Source: BP-464 sp045805505 (GTDB lineage Bacteria > Actinomycetota > Thermoleophilia > Solirubrobacterales > Solirubrobacteraceae). Taken from it: a DNA stretch of 64,000 bases. How positions within the stretch are numbered: position 1 is the first letter of the stretch; each line of letters begins with the position of its first letter. The DNA lies in contig JBJMLA010000017.1 of assembly GCA_045805505.1 (NCBI GenBank), forward strand, positions 13,042-77,041, given 5' to 3'. The position numbers were made by a program, and so were the translations under genes. Below, piece after piece: positions 57,122 to 64,000 of this stretch. The notes under the pieces are model-generated. The model saw nothing but the letters and a program-made list of their open reading frames with translations, did not search any database and was not told the origin of the DNA.

Positions 57122-58057
57122 ATGAGCGTGACTGTGGTCGGGAGCCTTGCCTTTGACGCCGTGGAGACCCCGTTCGGCAAGCGGGAGCGGATGCTCGGAG
57201 GGGCGGCGACGCACTTCGCGCTCGCGGCGTCGTTCTTCGACACGGTGCACGTGGTCGGGCCGGTCGGCGACGACTTCGGCGACGAGGAGATGGCGATCCT
57301 CGCGACGCGCGGGACCAACGTGGACGACGTCGAGCGGGTGGCCGGCGGCAAGACGTTCTTCTGGGCCGGCAAGTACAGCGCCAATCTCAACGAGCGCGAG
57401 ACGCTCGACACGCAGCTCAACGTCTTCGAGACGTTCGAGCCCAAGCTCAGCCAGGCCAGCAAGGACGTCGACGTGCTGTTCCTCGCCAACATCGTGCCCG
57501 ACCTCCAGCACGAGGTGCGCGAGCAGTGCGAGAAGGCGTCGTTCGTCGCCATGGACTCGATGAACCTGTGGATCGACATCGCGCGCGAGTCGCTCGAGAA
57601 GGTCATCGCGCGCGTCGACTGCCTGATCCTCAACGACGAGGAGCTCGAGCAGCTGACCGAGGCGCCGAACCTCGTCACCGCCGCCGCACAGGTCCTCAGC
57701 ATGGGTCCGAGCGTCGTCGTCGCCAAGCAGGGCAAGTACGGCGCCGCGCTGTTCACCGCCGACGACCACTTCTGGATCCCGGCCTATCCGCTCGAGACGG
57801 TGACGGACCCGACGGGCGCGGGTGACACGTTCGCCGGCGGCTTCGTCGGCTACGTCGCCGCGCACCGCGACGAGCCGCTGACCGAGGACGTGCTGCGCCG
57901 GGCCATGGCCTACGGCACCGCCCTGGCGTCGTTCAACGTCGAGGAGTTCGGCACGGAGCGCGTGCAGCGCCTGACCGCCGGCGAGATCGCGCCGCGCGTC
58001 GGCCGGCTGCAGCAGATCACGCGGTTCGAGGACCGCCCGGTCGCCCTGCGCGGCTAG
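57122..58057 (+). CDS. PfkB family carbohydrate/nucleoside kinase
   Basis: The 311-residue protein starts MSVTVVGSLAFDAVETPFGK and has RMLGGAATHFALAASFF, with the substrate-binding Gly pair. VTDPTGAGDTFAGGFVGYV is the PfkB signature with catalytic Asp. VDCLILNDEELEQLTE marks the middle. It phosphorylates a sugar or nucleoside; the ribokinase-like fold does not reveal which. The stop shares a CTAG with the facing secreted gene. Confidence 0.9.
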   Translation: MSVTVVGSLAFDAVETPFGKRERMLGGAATHFALAASFFDTVHVVGPVGDDFGDEEMAILATRGTNVDDVERVAGGKTFFWAGKYSANLNERETLDTQLNVFETFEPKLSQASKDVDVLFLANIVPDLQHEVREQCEKASFVAMDSMNLWIDIARESLEKVIARVDCLILNDEELEQLTEAPNLVTAAAQVLSMGPSVVVAKQGKYGAALFTADDHFWIPAYPLETVTDPTGAGDTFAGGFVGYVAAHRDEPLTEDVLRRAMAYGTALASFNVEEFGTERVQRLTAGEIAPRVGRLQQITRFEDRPVALRG

Positions 58058-58710
58058 CGGGCGGGAAGGGCGCGCGCGGCGGTGTAGTCGACGCCGCCGC
58101 TGTCGACGACGGTCACGGTGAAGCGCACGCGCCGGCCCTGGTGCACGCGCACGACCCACGCGCGGCCGCGCGGCACCGAGCGGGTGCGCACCTTCAGCGC
58201 GCGCCGCTCGCCGTCGACGACGACCGACGGCCGCACGGTGATGCCCGAGTTGTCCTTGGCGACGAAGACGAGCGCGGGCGCGGTGGCCGCCGGGGTGTAG
58301 ACGGCGACCGACGGCCCGAGGCGCAGCCCCTTGACCGCAACCACGCCCTCGCCGGCCGCGCGGCGCGCGGCGGTCCTCGTCTCCCCCGTCCCCGACGACG
58401 GGCGCGAGGCGGCGGTCTGCCGGCCGGGCTCGCCCGATGGATCGGGGCCCCCGTCGACCGGTCCCAGGATGCCGATGTCGATGCCGCTGCCGCCACCGTC
58501 GGGCGCGCCGTCGCAGTCGAGGTCGACGCCCGAGCGCCCGGGGCGCGTCGGATCGTCGGCGGCGCAGTCGGCGGCGTCGGGCAGGCCGTCGCCGTCGCGA
58601 TCGCCCAGCGCGGGCAGGAACTGCCCGGCGGGATCGCCGTCGGCGTGGGCGAGCGAGACCGTGGTCAGGCAGGCGAAGAGGGAGAGAAGAAGCGCGATCC
58701 GTGCGGTCAT
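58054..58710 (-). CDS. Secreted protein with calcium-binding DxDxDG repeats
   Basis: The 218-residue product has a signal peptide (RIALLLSLFACLTTVSLAHA). It is followed by DRDGDGLPDAADCAADDP and DLDCDGAPDG, which are thrombospondin type 3-like calcium loops with paired cysteines. A Gly/Pro/Ser linker leads to a beta-rich end (VAVYTPAATAPALVFVAKD, RVRFTVTVVDSGG). It likely binds calcium outside the cell. ATG 58710 gives the cleanest signal peptide; 58749 is possible. Confidence 0.75.
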   Translation of the reverse strand: MTARIALLLSLFACLTTVSLAHADGDPAGQFLPALGDRDGDGLPDAADCAADDPTRPGRSGVDLDCDGAPDGGGSGIDIGILGPVDGGPDPSGEPGRQTAASRPSSGTGETRTAARRAAGEGVVAVKGLRLGPSVAVYTPAATAPALVFVAKDNSGITVRPSVVVDGERRALKVRTRSVPRGRAWVVRVHQGRRVRFTVTVVDSGGVDYTAARALPAR

Positions 58711-58785
58711 GGGCGTGGAGAAGCCGTCGTGGCTCTGCGCGAGGGTCATTCGCAGCCGAACCCTGGGTTCCTCCCCGTTATGCGC

Positions 58786-58809
58786 GAGGTCCCCAGAAGT
58801 GGGGACCTC
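58786..58809. repeat. Hairpin in the leader region between secreted genes
   Basis: GAGGTCCCC (58786-58794) and GGGGACCTC (58801-58809) pair perfectly around the loop AGAAGT. The 192-bp gap between the two divergent secreted genes (58711-58902) holds this hairpin and no obvious leaderless -10, so the subtilase probably has a long untranslated leader. I could not match the region to a known riboswitch. Confidence 0.5.
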
Positions 58810-58902
58810 CGCGCCCAACAGTGTCCAGCGACCCCTGGAGTCCGCCCGACCACGGCCGATCAGAGGAATAGGCAGCCAAGGACGGCCGCCTTTTCTTTCG
58901 CC

Positions 58903-60051
58903 ATGGAGGCTCTTCACAATCATCCCGGCCGCCGCGGCCTCATCGCCACCCTGGTGGCGACCGTGCTGCTGGCGCTCGTCCCCTCGGGGGCGAGCGCGGC
59001 CAGGATGAAGTCCCCGAACGACCGCGCGTTCGCCGCCCAGTGGCAGCTGACGACCGACGCGGGCATGGGCGTCCGCAGCGCCTGGAACGTCACGACCGCC
59101 GGCAGCGCGGTCGTCGCCGTCGTCGACACGGGCGCCGAGCTCGGCCACCCGGACCTCGCCGCCAACCTCTGGACGAACACCGGCGAGATCGCCGGCAACG
59201 GCATCGACGACGACGCCAACGGCTTCGTCGACGACGTCCACGGCTACGACTTCGCCGGCAAGGACGCCGACCCGACCGACGAGAACGGCCACGGCACGCA
59301 CGTCGCCGGCATCATCGGCGCCCGCGGCAACAACGGCACCGGCGTCACCGGCGTCGCCTGGCACGCGCAGCTCATGATCGTCCGCGTCCTCGACGCCAAG
59401 GGCTCGGGCAGCGTCTACGACGTCGCTCGCGGCATCCGCTACGCCGTCGCCAACGGCGCCAAGATCGTCAACCTGAGCATGGCCGGCCCGGACAACGACC
59501 CGGCGCTCGAGGCGGCCATCGCCGAGGCCAAGGCCGCCGGCGTCCTCATCGTCGCCGCCGCCGGCAACGCCGGCGCCGACCTCGACGCCACGCCCGCCTA
59601 CCCCGCTTCGTCGGCCTCCGACAACGTCATCGCGGTCGCCTCGACCGACGAGGACGGCCACCTCGCCCCCGGCTCCTCCTACGGCGCGGCCACCGTCGAC
59701 GTCACCGCCCCGGGCGAGAACATCGACTCCACCGACCTGCACGGCTACGGCGTCCGCAGCGGCACCTCGCAGGCCGCCGCCAACGTCTCCGGCGTCCTGG
59801 CCCTGATGGCCGGCGCCCAGCCCGCCGCCACCGCCGACCAGCTCCGCGCCCAGCTTCTGGCCACCACGAAGGCCAACGGCCTTCCGGTCGCCGCCGGCGG
59901 CGTCGACGCCGGCGCCGCGGTCCGCAGCCTCCTCGGCCTGCCGGCCCCGCGCGCCGCCAAGCGCAAGGTCAGCAGCCGCGCCACGGCCCGCAAGGCCTCG
60001 GCCCGCCGGACCACGCTGCGCAAGGCTCCCGCGCCGCTCACCGTCGGCTGA
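58903..60051 (+). CDS. Secreted subtilisin-like serine protease (S8)
   Basis: The 382-residue protein has a signal peptide (GLIATLVATVLLALVPSGASA) and no long pro-domain. Catalytic Asp is in AVVAVVDTGAELGHPDL, His in ENGHGTHVAGIIGARG and Ser in VRSGTSQAAANVSG, where the usual Pro after GTSxAA is Asn. A calcium-type loop NGIDDDANGFVDD follows the first motif. The last 45 residues are Arg/Lys/Ala-rich. It would degrade proteins outside the cell. Confidence 0.92.
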   Translation: MEALHNHPGRRGLIATLVATVLLALVPSGASAARMKSPNDRAFAAQWQLTTDAGMGVRSAWNVTTAGSAVVAVVDTGAELGHPDLAANLWTNTGEIAGNGIDDDANGFVDDVHGYDFAGKDADPTDENGHGTHVAGIIGARGNNGTGVTGVAWHAQLMIVRVLDAKGSGSVYDVARGIRYAVANGAKIVNLSMAGPDNDPALEAAIAEAKAAGVLIVAAAGNAGADLDATPAYPASSASDNVIAVASTDEDGHLAPGSSYGAATVDVTAPGENIDSTDLHGYGVRSGTSQAAANVSGVLALMAGAQPAATADQLRAQLLATTKANGLPVAAGGVDAGAAVRSLLGLPAPRAAKRKVSSRATARKASARRTTLRKAPAPLTVG

Positions 60052-60085
60052 TCGCCGCCGCCCGCCCTCGGGTACGCTCACGTTC

Positions 60086-60346
60086 GTGGGCTGGACCTTC
60101 TTCTGGTTGATGGTCGTGCTGAAGGTGCCGATCGCCGGGCTGCTCTACATCGTCCACTGGGCGATCAAGAACACCGACGACGAGCCGCTTCCCAGCAACG
60201 GCGACGGCGGCGTCAAGCCGCCCCATCGCCCGCGCCTTCCGCGCCACCCGCGCCGCCGCGGGCCGCACGGATCGCCCGGCGGCGCCGTCGCCCCGCTGCG
60301 CACCCGCCGCCCGGCGCTGACGGCGCGGGCACAGCACCACCGCTAG
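60086..60346 (+). CDS. Small single-pass membrane protein with basic tail
   Basis: The 86-residue protein starts at GTG with one membrane helix (GWTFFWLMVVLKVPIAGLLY) and continues with a strongly basic, Pro/Arg-rich cytoplasmic tail (RPRLPRHPRRRGPHG). The family is unknown. TACGCT (60073-60078) lies 7 nt before the GTG, supporting this start and a leaderless mRNA. Confidence 0.6.
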   Translation: MGWTFFWLMVVLKVPIAGLLYIVHWAIKNTDDEPLPSNGDGGVKPPHRPRLPRHPRRRGPHGSPGGAVAPLRTRRPALTARAQHHR

Positions 60347-60367
60347 GAGACGTAGACTGCCGCCGCC

Positions 60368-60940
60368 ATGGCGGCCATCTCCGACGGCACCCTGCGCCGG
60401 CTCATCGCCGAAGGACGGATCAAGATCGATCCGTTCGACGACTCGATGATCCAGCCCGCGAGCATCGACCTGCGCCTCGGGCCCTCGTTCCGGGTCTTCC
60501 ACAACTTCCGCGTCGAGTCGATCGACATCGCCGACATGCCCACGGGGCTGACCGAGCACGTCGAGATCTCCGATGACGAGCCGTTCGTCGTGCACCCCGG
60601 CGAGTTCGTCCTCGGTCGCACCGCCGAGTACATCGAGATGCCCGACGACCTCGTCAGCCGCGTCGAGGGCAAGTCGAGTCTCGGCCGCCTCGGGCTGATC
60701 GTCCACGCCACGGCCGGGTTCGTCGATCCCGGCTTCAAGGGCACGCTGACGCTCGAGATCACCAACCTGACGCGCGTCCCGATCAAGTTGTGGGCCGGAA
60801 AGCCGATCGCCCAGCTGTCGTTCATGTCGCTCGACAAGCCCGCCGAGCGGCCCTACGGCCACCCCGATCTCGGGTCCCATTACCAGGGCCAGGTCGAGTC
60901 CACCGAGAGCCGCTACGAGGGCGGCCCGGGAAAGAGTTAG
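60368..60940 (+). CDS. dcd: dCTP deaminase (probably bifunctional dCTP deaminase/dUTPase)
   Basis: The 190-residue protein has IQPASIDLRLGPSFRVF, VEGKSSLGRLGLIVHATAGF with the catalytic Arg and Glu/Ala site, and DPGFKGTLTLEITNLT. QLSFMSLDKPAERPYGHP closes it. The length equals the actinobacterial Dcd that makes dUMP directly from dCTP, and the Gly-Arg-Leu-Gly loop agrees; the second activity is inference. It feeds thymidylate synthesis. TAGACT (60353-60358) is 9 nt before the ATG. Confidence 0.93.
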   Translation: MAAISDGTLRRLIAEGRIKIDPFDDSMIQPASIDLRLGPSFRVFHNFRVESIDIADMPTGLTEHVEISDDEPFVVHPGEFVLGRTAEYIEMPDDLVSRVEGKSSLGRLGLIVHATAGFVDPGFKGTLTLEITNLTRVPIKLWAGKPIAQLSFMSLDKPAERPYGHPDLGSHYQGQVESTESRYEGGPGKS

Positions 60941-60943
60941 GAT
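60938..60943 (+). promoter_or_regulatory. -10 element made from the dcd stop codon
   Basis: TAGGAT begins with the dcd TAG stop (60938-60940) and ends 7 nt before the ATG of the next small membrane gene, so that gene can be transcribed as a leaderless message from inside the dcd end. Confidence 0.5.
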
Positions 60944-60950
60944 CGCGCCC

Positions 60951-61172
60951 ATGCACGCGTTGCTCGTCATGGCCGCCGAAGGCGCCGAGGAGACCTCGAA
61001 GACCGCGTTCTACCTGGCCGGCGGCGCGCTGGCCGCGTGGGCCGTGGTGCTCTCGGCGCTCGGCCTCAGCCGGCCCGAGTTCCCCGGCAGCGACGGCGCC
61101 GCGCGCGGCGTGATGGCGATCAGCACGGTGCTGGTCATCGGCGCCATGGCTGCCGCCGTCGCCACGGGCTAG
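60951..61172 (+). CDS. Small two-helix membrane protein
   Basis: The 73-residue product has a short soluble start (AAEGAEETSKTA) and two membrane helices (FYLAGGALAAWAVVLSALGL and GVMAISTVLVIGAMAAAVA). The family is not recognised, but the layout resembles small actinobacterial membrane proteins of unknown function. It is followed within 10 bp by the O-antigen-ligase-like gene, whose translation may depend on it. Confidence 0.7.
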   Translation: MHALLVMAAEGAEETSKTAFYLAGGALAAWAVVLSALGLSRPEFPGSDGAARGVMAISTVLVIGAMAAAVATG

Positions 61173-61177
61173 TTCCT

Positions 61178-63217
61178 CTGCGGGCCCAGTCCGCGCTGCT
61201 CGCCGCGGTCCTCGCGGCACTCCTGTACGCCGCGTTCGCCGCGGGTGCCGCCCGCCAGCCGGGCGAGGCGTGGTTCGAGGTCGCCGCCGCGCTGCTGGCC
61301 CTCTGCGCCGCCGCGTCGGCCTCGGTGGGCGAGGCCGCCCGGGCGCGCGCGCCACGCGGCGCCTGGATCGGCGTCGTCGCACTCGCGCTGTTCGTCGCCT
61401 GGACCGGGCTGTCGATCACCTGGAGCATCGCGCCCGACCGCTCGTGGGCCGAGTTCAACCGCGTCCTGGCCTACGTGCTGCTGACCGGCGTCGGGGTGCT
61501 GCTCGGCGCGGCCCTGCCGCGTGCCGTCGAGCGCTTCGCCGCCGGCTTCCTCGTGGTGGTCAGCGTGGTCGCGCTCTATGCGCTGAGCGCGAAGATCGCG
61601 CCCGGCCTCGTCGGCGGGACCGAGGCGATCGCGCGCCTGCGCGGGCCGCTGGAATATTGGAACGCGCTCGGCCTGCTCTGCGCGCTGGCCGCTCCCATGG
61701 CGATCCGGCTGGCCACCGACGCCGGCCGCTCGCAGGCCGCCCGCCTCGCCGCGCTCGAGGCGCTCTTCCTGCTGGCCGTCGTCGTCGGCCTGACCTACTC
61801 GCGCGGCGGGGTCGCGGCGTTCCTCGTCGGCGCCGCGGTGCTGACGCTGTTCGGCAGCGGCCGGCTGCGCGGCGTCATCGCCATGGGGCTGGCCATCCTC
61901 GCCGCCGCCGCACCGCTCGCCGTCGCGTTCGGGCGCGAAGGGCTGACCGCCAACGGCGCGCCGCTGGCCCAGCGCATCCACGACGGCCGCATCCTCGGCG
62001 CGGTCATGCTCGTCGCCGCCGGCACCCTGCTCGCGGTGGGCGCCGCGCTGCTGCGCCGCGAGCCGCGCGTGAACTGGTCGGGCGAGCGGACCCGCCGCGT
62101 CTTCCGGATCGCCGCGGTCGCCGCGGGCGTCCTGATCCTCGTCGGCGCCGCCGGGCTGGCGCGCTCGCAGAACGGCTTCACGGGCACGATCGACCAGGCG
62201 GTCACCGACTTCACGCAGGTCAAGGAGGACAAGCAGTTCGATCCCGTACGCCTCGTATCGACCAACTCGGGCAACCGCTGGTCGTGGTGGAAGGAGGCGG
62301 CCGGCGCGTGGTCCGACGAGCCGATCACCGGCCACGGCGCCGGCACGTTCGCGCTGCTGCACCTGCGCTACCGCCACGACACGCTGCCCGTCACCCAGGC
62401 CCACAGCATGCCCATGCAGCTGCTGGCCGAGACCGGCATCGTCGGGTTGCTGCTGGCCTACGGCGCCATCCTCGCGCTGCTCGCCGCCGCCGTGGCCCGC
62501 ACCCGCGCCATGCCCGGCGGCCGGCCGCGCGACATGGCCGTAGCGCTGCTGGCCGCGGCGGCCGCCTGGCTGGTCCACGGCTTCTACGACTGGGACTTCG
62601 TGATCCCGGCGGTCACCGTGCCGGTCCTGCTCATGCTGGCGATCCTCGCCGGCCGGCCCGATGCCCGGGCCGAGCCGGTCGTTGCCGCCGAGCCGCGCTT
62701 CGGCCCGCGCGCCGCGCTGCTGGGCCTCTGCACGCTGCTCGCGGTGGCCGCGGTGATCTCGGCCGGGCTGCCGTGGCTGGCCGCCGAGAAGGCCGACAAC
62801 GCCGCCGAGACCTCCTCGGCGCGCACGCCCGAGGCGCTCGAGGACGCGGCCGCGGAGGCCGACCTCGCCGCGCGCCTGAACCCGCTGAGCACCCGCCCGC
62901 TGTTCGTCGCCGCCGCGGTGGCCGCGGCGCGCGGCCGGCTGCTCGAGGCCCGCGCCGACCTGCTCGAGGCCGTCGACCGCGCACCCGACGACCCGCAGGC
63001 GTGGGGGCGGCTCGCGGGTCTCGCGCTGCAGCTGGCCGACAACCCCGGCTACGTCGAGGCCACCGAGCGGCAGTTCGCGCTCGACCCGCTCAACCCCGTC
63101 GCCGGCCGCCAGCTCGAGATCGCCGAGCAGTTCCTGGCGCTGCCCGCGAGCAGCGCCACGGCGACGGGCACCCCCCTGACAGCGGGGACCCCCGCTCCGG
63201 CGCCGCCGCCCGGATAA
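61178..63217 (+). CDS. O-antigen ligase/polymerase-like membrane protein with helical-repeat tail
   Basis: The protein of about 679 residues has ten or more membrane helices. The large outer loop has SGNRWSWWKEAAGAWSDEPI then GHGAGTFALLHLRYRHDTLP and QAHSMPMQLLAETG, as in the Wzy/WaaL (O-antigen ligase) family. The last 130 residues read like TPR helices (AEADLAARLNPLSTRPLF, DLLEAVDRAPDDPQAWGRLA). It probably polymerises or attaches surface glycans. No ATG, GTG or TTG stands at the right place: only a CTG at 61178 precedes the first helix; the next GTG (61325) would remove it. Confidence 0.75.
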   Translation: MRAQSALLAAVLAALLYAAFAAGAARQPGEAWFEVAAALLALCAAASASVGEAARARAPRGAWIGVVALALFVAWTGLSITWSIAPDRSWAEFNRVLAYVLLTGVGVLLGAALPRAVERFAAGFLVVVSVVALYALSAKIAPGLVGGTEAIARLRGPLEYWNALGLLCALAAPMAIRLATDAGRSQAARLAALEALFLLAVVVGLTYSRGGVAAFLVGAAVLTLFGSGRLRGVIAMGLAILAAAAPLAVAFGREGLTANGAPLAQRIHDGRILGAVMLVAAGTLLAVGAALLRREPRVNWSGERTRRVFRIAAVAAGVLILVGAAGLARSQNGFTGTIDQAVTDFTQVKEDKQFDPVRLVSTNSGNRWSWWKEAAGAWSDEPITGHGAGTFALLHLRYRHDTLPVTQAHSMPMQLLAETGIVGLLLAYGAILALLAAAVARTRAMPGGRPRDMAVALLAAAAAWLVHGFYDWDFVIPAVTVPVLLMLAILAGRPDARAEPVVAAEPRFGPRAALLGLCTLLAVAAVISAGLPWLAAEKADNAAETSSARTPEALEDAAAEADLAARLNPLSTRPLFVAAAVAAARGRLLEARADLLEAVDRAPDDPQAWGRLAGLALQLADNPGYVEATERQFALDPLNPVAGRQLEIAEQFLALPASSATATGTPLTAGTPAPAPPPG

Positions 63218-63242
63218 CGCAGTCAATACGATGCGAGGACCC

Positions 63243-64000
63243 ATGGCCGACACCCTCAGCGTCACCGACAACCGCACCGGCAAGAGCTACGAGGTGGAGA
63301 TCACCGACGGCACGGTCCGGGCGATGGACTTCCGCCAGATGAAGGTCGACGAGGACGACTTCGGCCTCATGACCTACGACCCGGCGTTCACCAACACCGC
63401 GTCGACGCGCTCGGCGATCACCTACATCGACGGTGACAAGGGCATCCTCGAGTACCGCGGCTACCCGATCGAGCAGCTGGCCGAGAAGTCCACCTACCTC
63501 GAGGTCGCCTACCTGCTCGTCCACGGCGAGCTGCCGACCTCCGACGAGCTCGCCGAGTGGACGCACCAGATCACCATCCACACGTTCGTCCACGAGAACG
63601 TCAAGAAGTTCATCGAGGGCTTCCGCTACGACGCGCACCCCATGGGCATGCTCGTCGGCTCGGTCGGCGCGCTGTCGACGTTCTACCCCGACGCCAACGA
63701 GATCGACGACCCGGAGAACCGTCACATCCAGACGATCCGGCTCATCGCGAAGATGCCGACGCTCGCCGCGTTCGCCTACCGCCACAACATGGGCCAGCCC
63801 TACGTCTATCCGGACAACGACCTGAAGTACCCGGGCAACTTCCTGTCGATGATGTACAAGATGACCGAGCTGAAGTACCAGCCCGATCCGCGGCTCGAGC
63901 GCGCGCTCGACATCCTCTTCATCCTCCACGCCGACCACGAGCAGAACTGCTCGACCAACGCGGTCCGGTCGGTCGGCTCGTCGCAGGTCGACCCGTACTC
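63243..64000 (+). CDS. gltA: Citrate synthase, N-terminal part
   Basis: The frame is open to the right edge (first 252 residues). It has the type II layout: an N-terminal beta part (SVTDNRTGKSYEVEITDG), then FTNTASTRSAITYIDGDKGI, LEYRGYPIEQLAEKSTYLEV, GSVGALSTFYPDANEIDDP and ILHADHEQNCSTNAVR. The last stretch contains the first catalytic His. It condenses acetyl-CoA and oxaloacetate in the TCA cycle. GAGG at 63235-63238 precedes the ATG; an in-frame ATG at 63231 is possible. TACGAT (63227-63232) may be its -10. Confidence 0.95.
   Translation, partial: MADTLSVTDNRTGKSYEVEITDGTVRAMDFRQMKVDEDDFGLMTYDPAFTNTASTRSAITYIDGDKGILEYRGYPIEQLAEKSTYLEVAYLLVHGELPTSDELAEWTHQITIHTFVHENVKKFIEGFRYDAHPMGMLVGSVGALSTFYPDANEIDDPENRHIQTIRLIAKMPTLAAFAYRHNMGQPYVYPDNDLKYPGNFLSMMYKMTELKYQPDPRLERALDILFILHADHEQNCSTNAVRSVGSSQVDPY

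Noticed and set aside
58711..58902. A known riboswitch upstream of the subtilase
   Set aside because: I could not fit the sequence to the conserved cores of cyclic di-GMP, cyclic di-AMP (ydaO) or other common riboswitches, so only the hairpin is reported.
61169..63283. A 704-codon open frame antisense to the O-antigen-ligase-like gene
   Set aside because: Its composition is dominated by Arg, Gly, Gln and Ala with no hydrophobic core, the usual mirror of a GC-rich gene. The plus strand encodes clear membrane helices and family motifs.
63090..63938. A 282-codon minus-strand open frame over citrate synthase
   Set aside because: Charged low-complexity shadow; the plus strand is unmistakable citrate synthase.

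Overview
The window is a densely packed chromosomal segment of a very GC-rich bacterium. The gene content looks like a high-GC actinobacterium, and my best guess is the class Thermoleophilia (Solirubrobacterales and relatives). The signs are many GTG and TTG starts, leaderless-type promoters, secreted DUF1501/DUF1800 and beta-propeller proteins, a tandem ThyX-like protein and an AbiEi/DUF559 gene. That placement is inference; there is no rRNA gene to test it, and I see no tRNA, rRNA, CRISPR array, integrase or classical transposase.

Layout. 1-3526: the tail of a methyltransferase, small and membrane proteins, an MFS exporter and an Rrf2 regulator without cysteines. 3441-7076 (minus): a complete sulfate ABC importer (sbp-cysT-cysW-cysA). 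7181-12833: a tandem ThyX-like protein, a CDGSH protein facing a heme-oxygenase-like diiron protein, a GCS2-type carboxylate-amine ligase, a HemK-like methyltransferase and a nitronate monooxygenase. 12830-20757: two catalytically intact and one degenerate alpha/beta hydrolase, acetyl-CoA synthetase, a CBS-domain protein and a GMC oxidoreductase. 20775-24772: a VOC protein, an ABC-2 exporter and a divergent MarR/MFS efflux pair with an operator array. 24802-33319: membrane proteins, a HAD phosphatase with peptidase T, VOC proteins, Bcp peroxiredoxin, a Fpg/Nei glycosylase, a SixA-like phosphatase and a membrane glycosyltransferase.

33328-46472: a secreted glycoside hydrolase, an acyl-CoA dehydrogenase/APH kinase/HAD operon that matches the parts of eukaryotic ACAD10, PhzF, a secreted beta-propeller, CtaG, an EamA transporter and a hybrid kinase/HD-GYP/receiver signalling module. 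46469-54936 (minus): aldehyde dehydrogenase, a cupredoxin-DUF1501-DUF1800 exported set, cyclophilin, a zinc-ribbon membrane protein, a DEAD-box helicase and a quinone oxidoreductase. 54956-64000: an acyl-CoA dehydrogenase, an AbiEi/DUF559 gene bracketed by two 41-nt palindromes, a PfkB kinase, a calcium-repeat secreted protein, a subtilase, Dcd, an O-antigen-ligase-like protein and the start of citrate synthase.

The signals that stand out are the palindrome-bracketed DUF559 gene, the ThyX-like protein whose two halves each keep a different half of the ThyX signature, and the ACAD10-like operon. A window-wide promoter pattern also stands out: TANNNT sits 6-9 nt before start codons, often made from the previous gene's TAG stop, or overlapping the -10 of a divergent neighbour. 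No stretch longer than about 300 bases lacks a gene.
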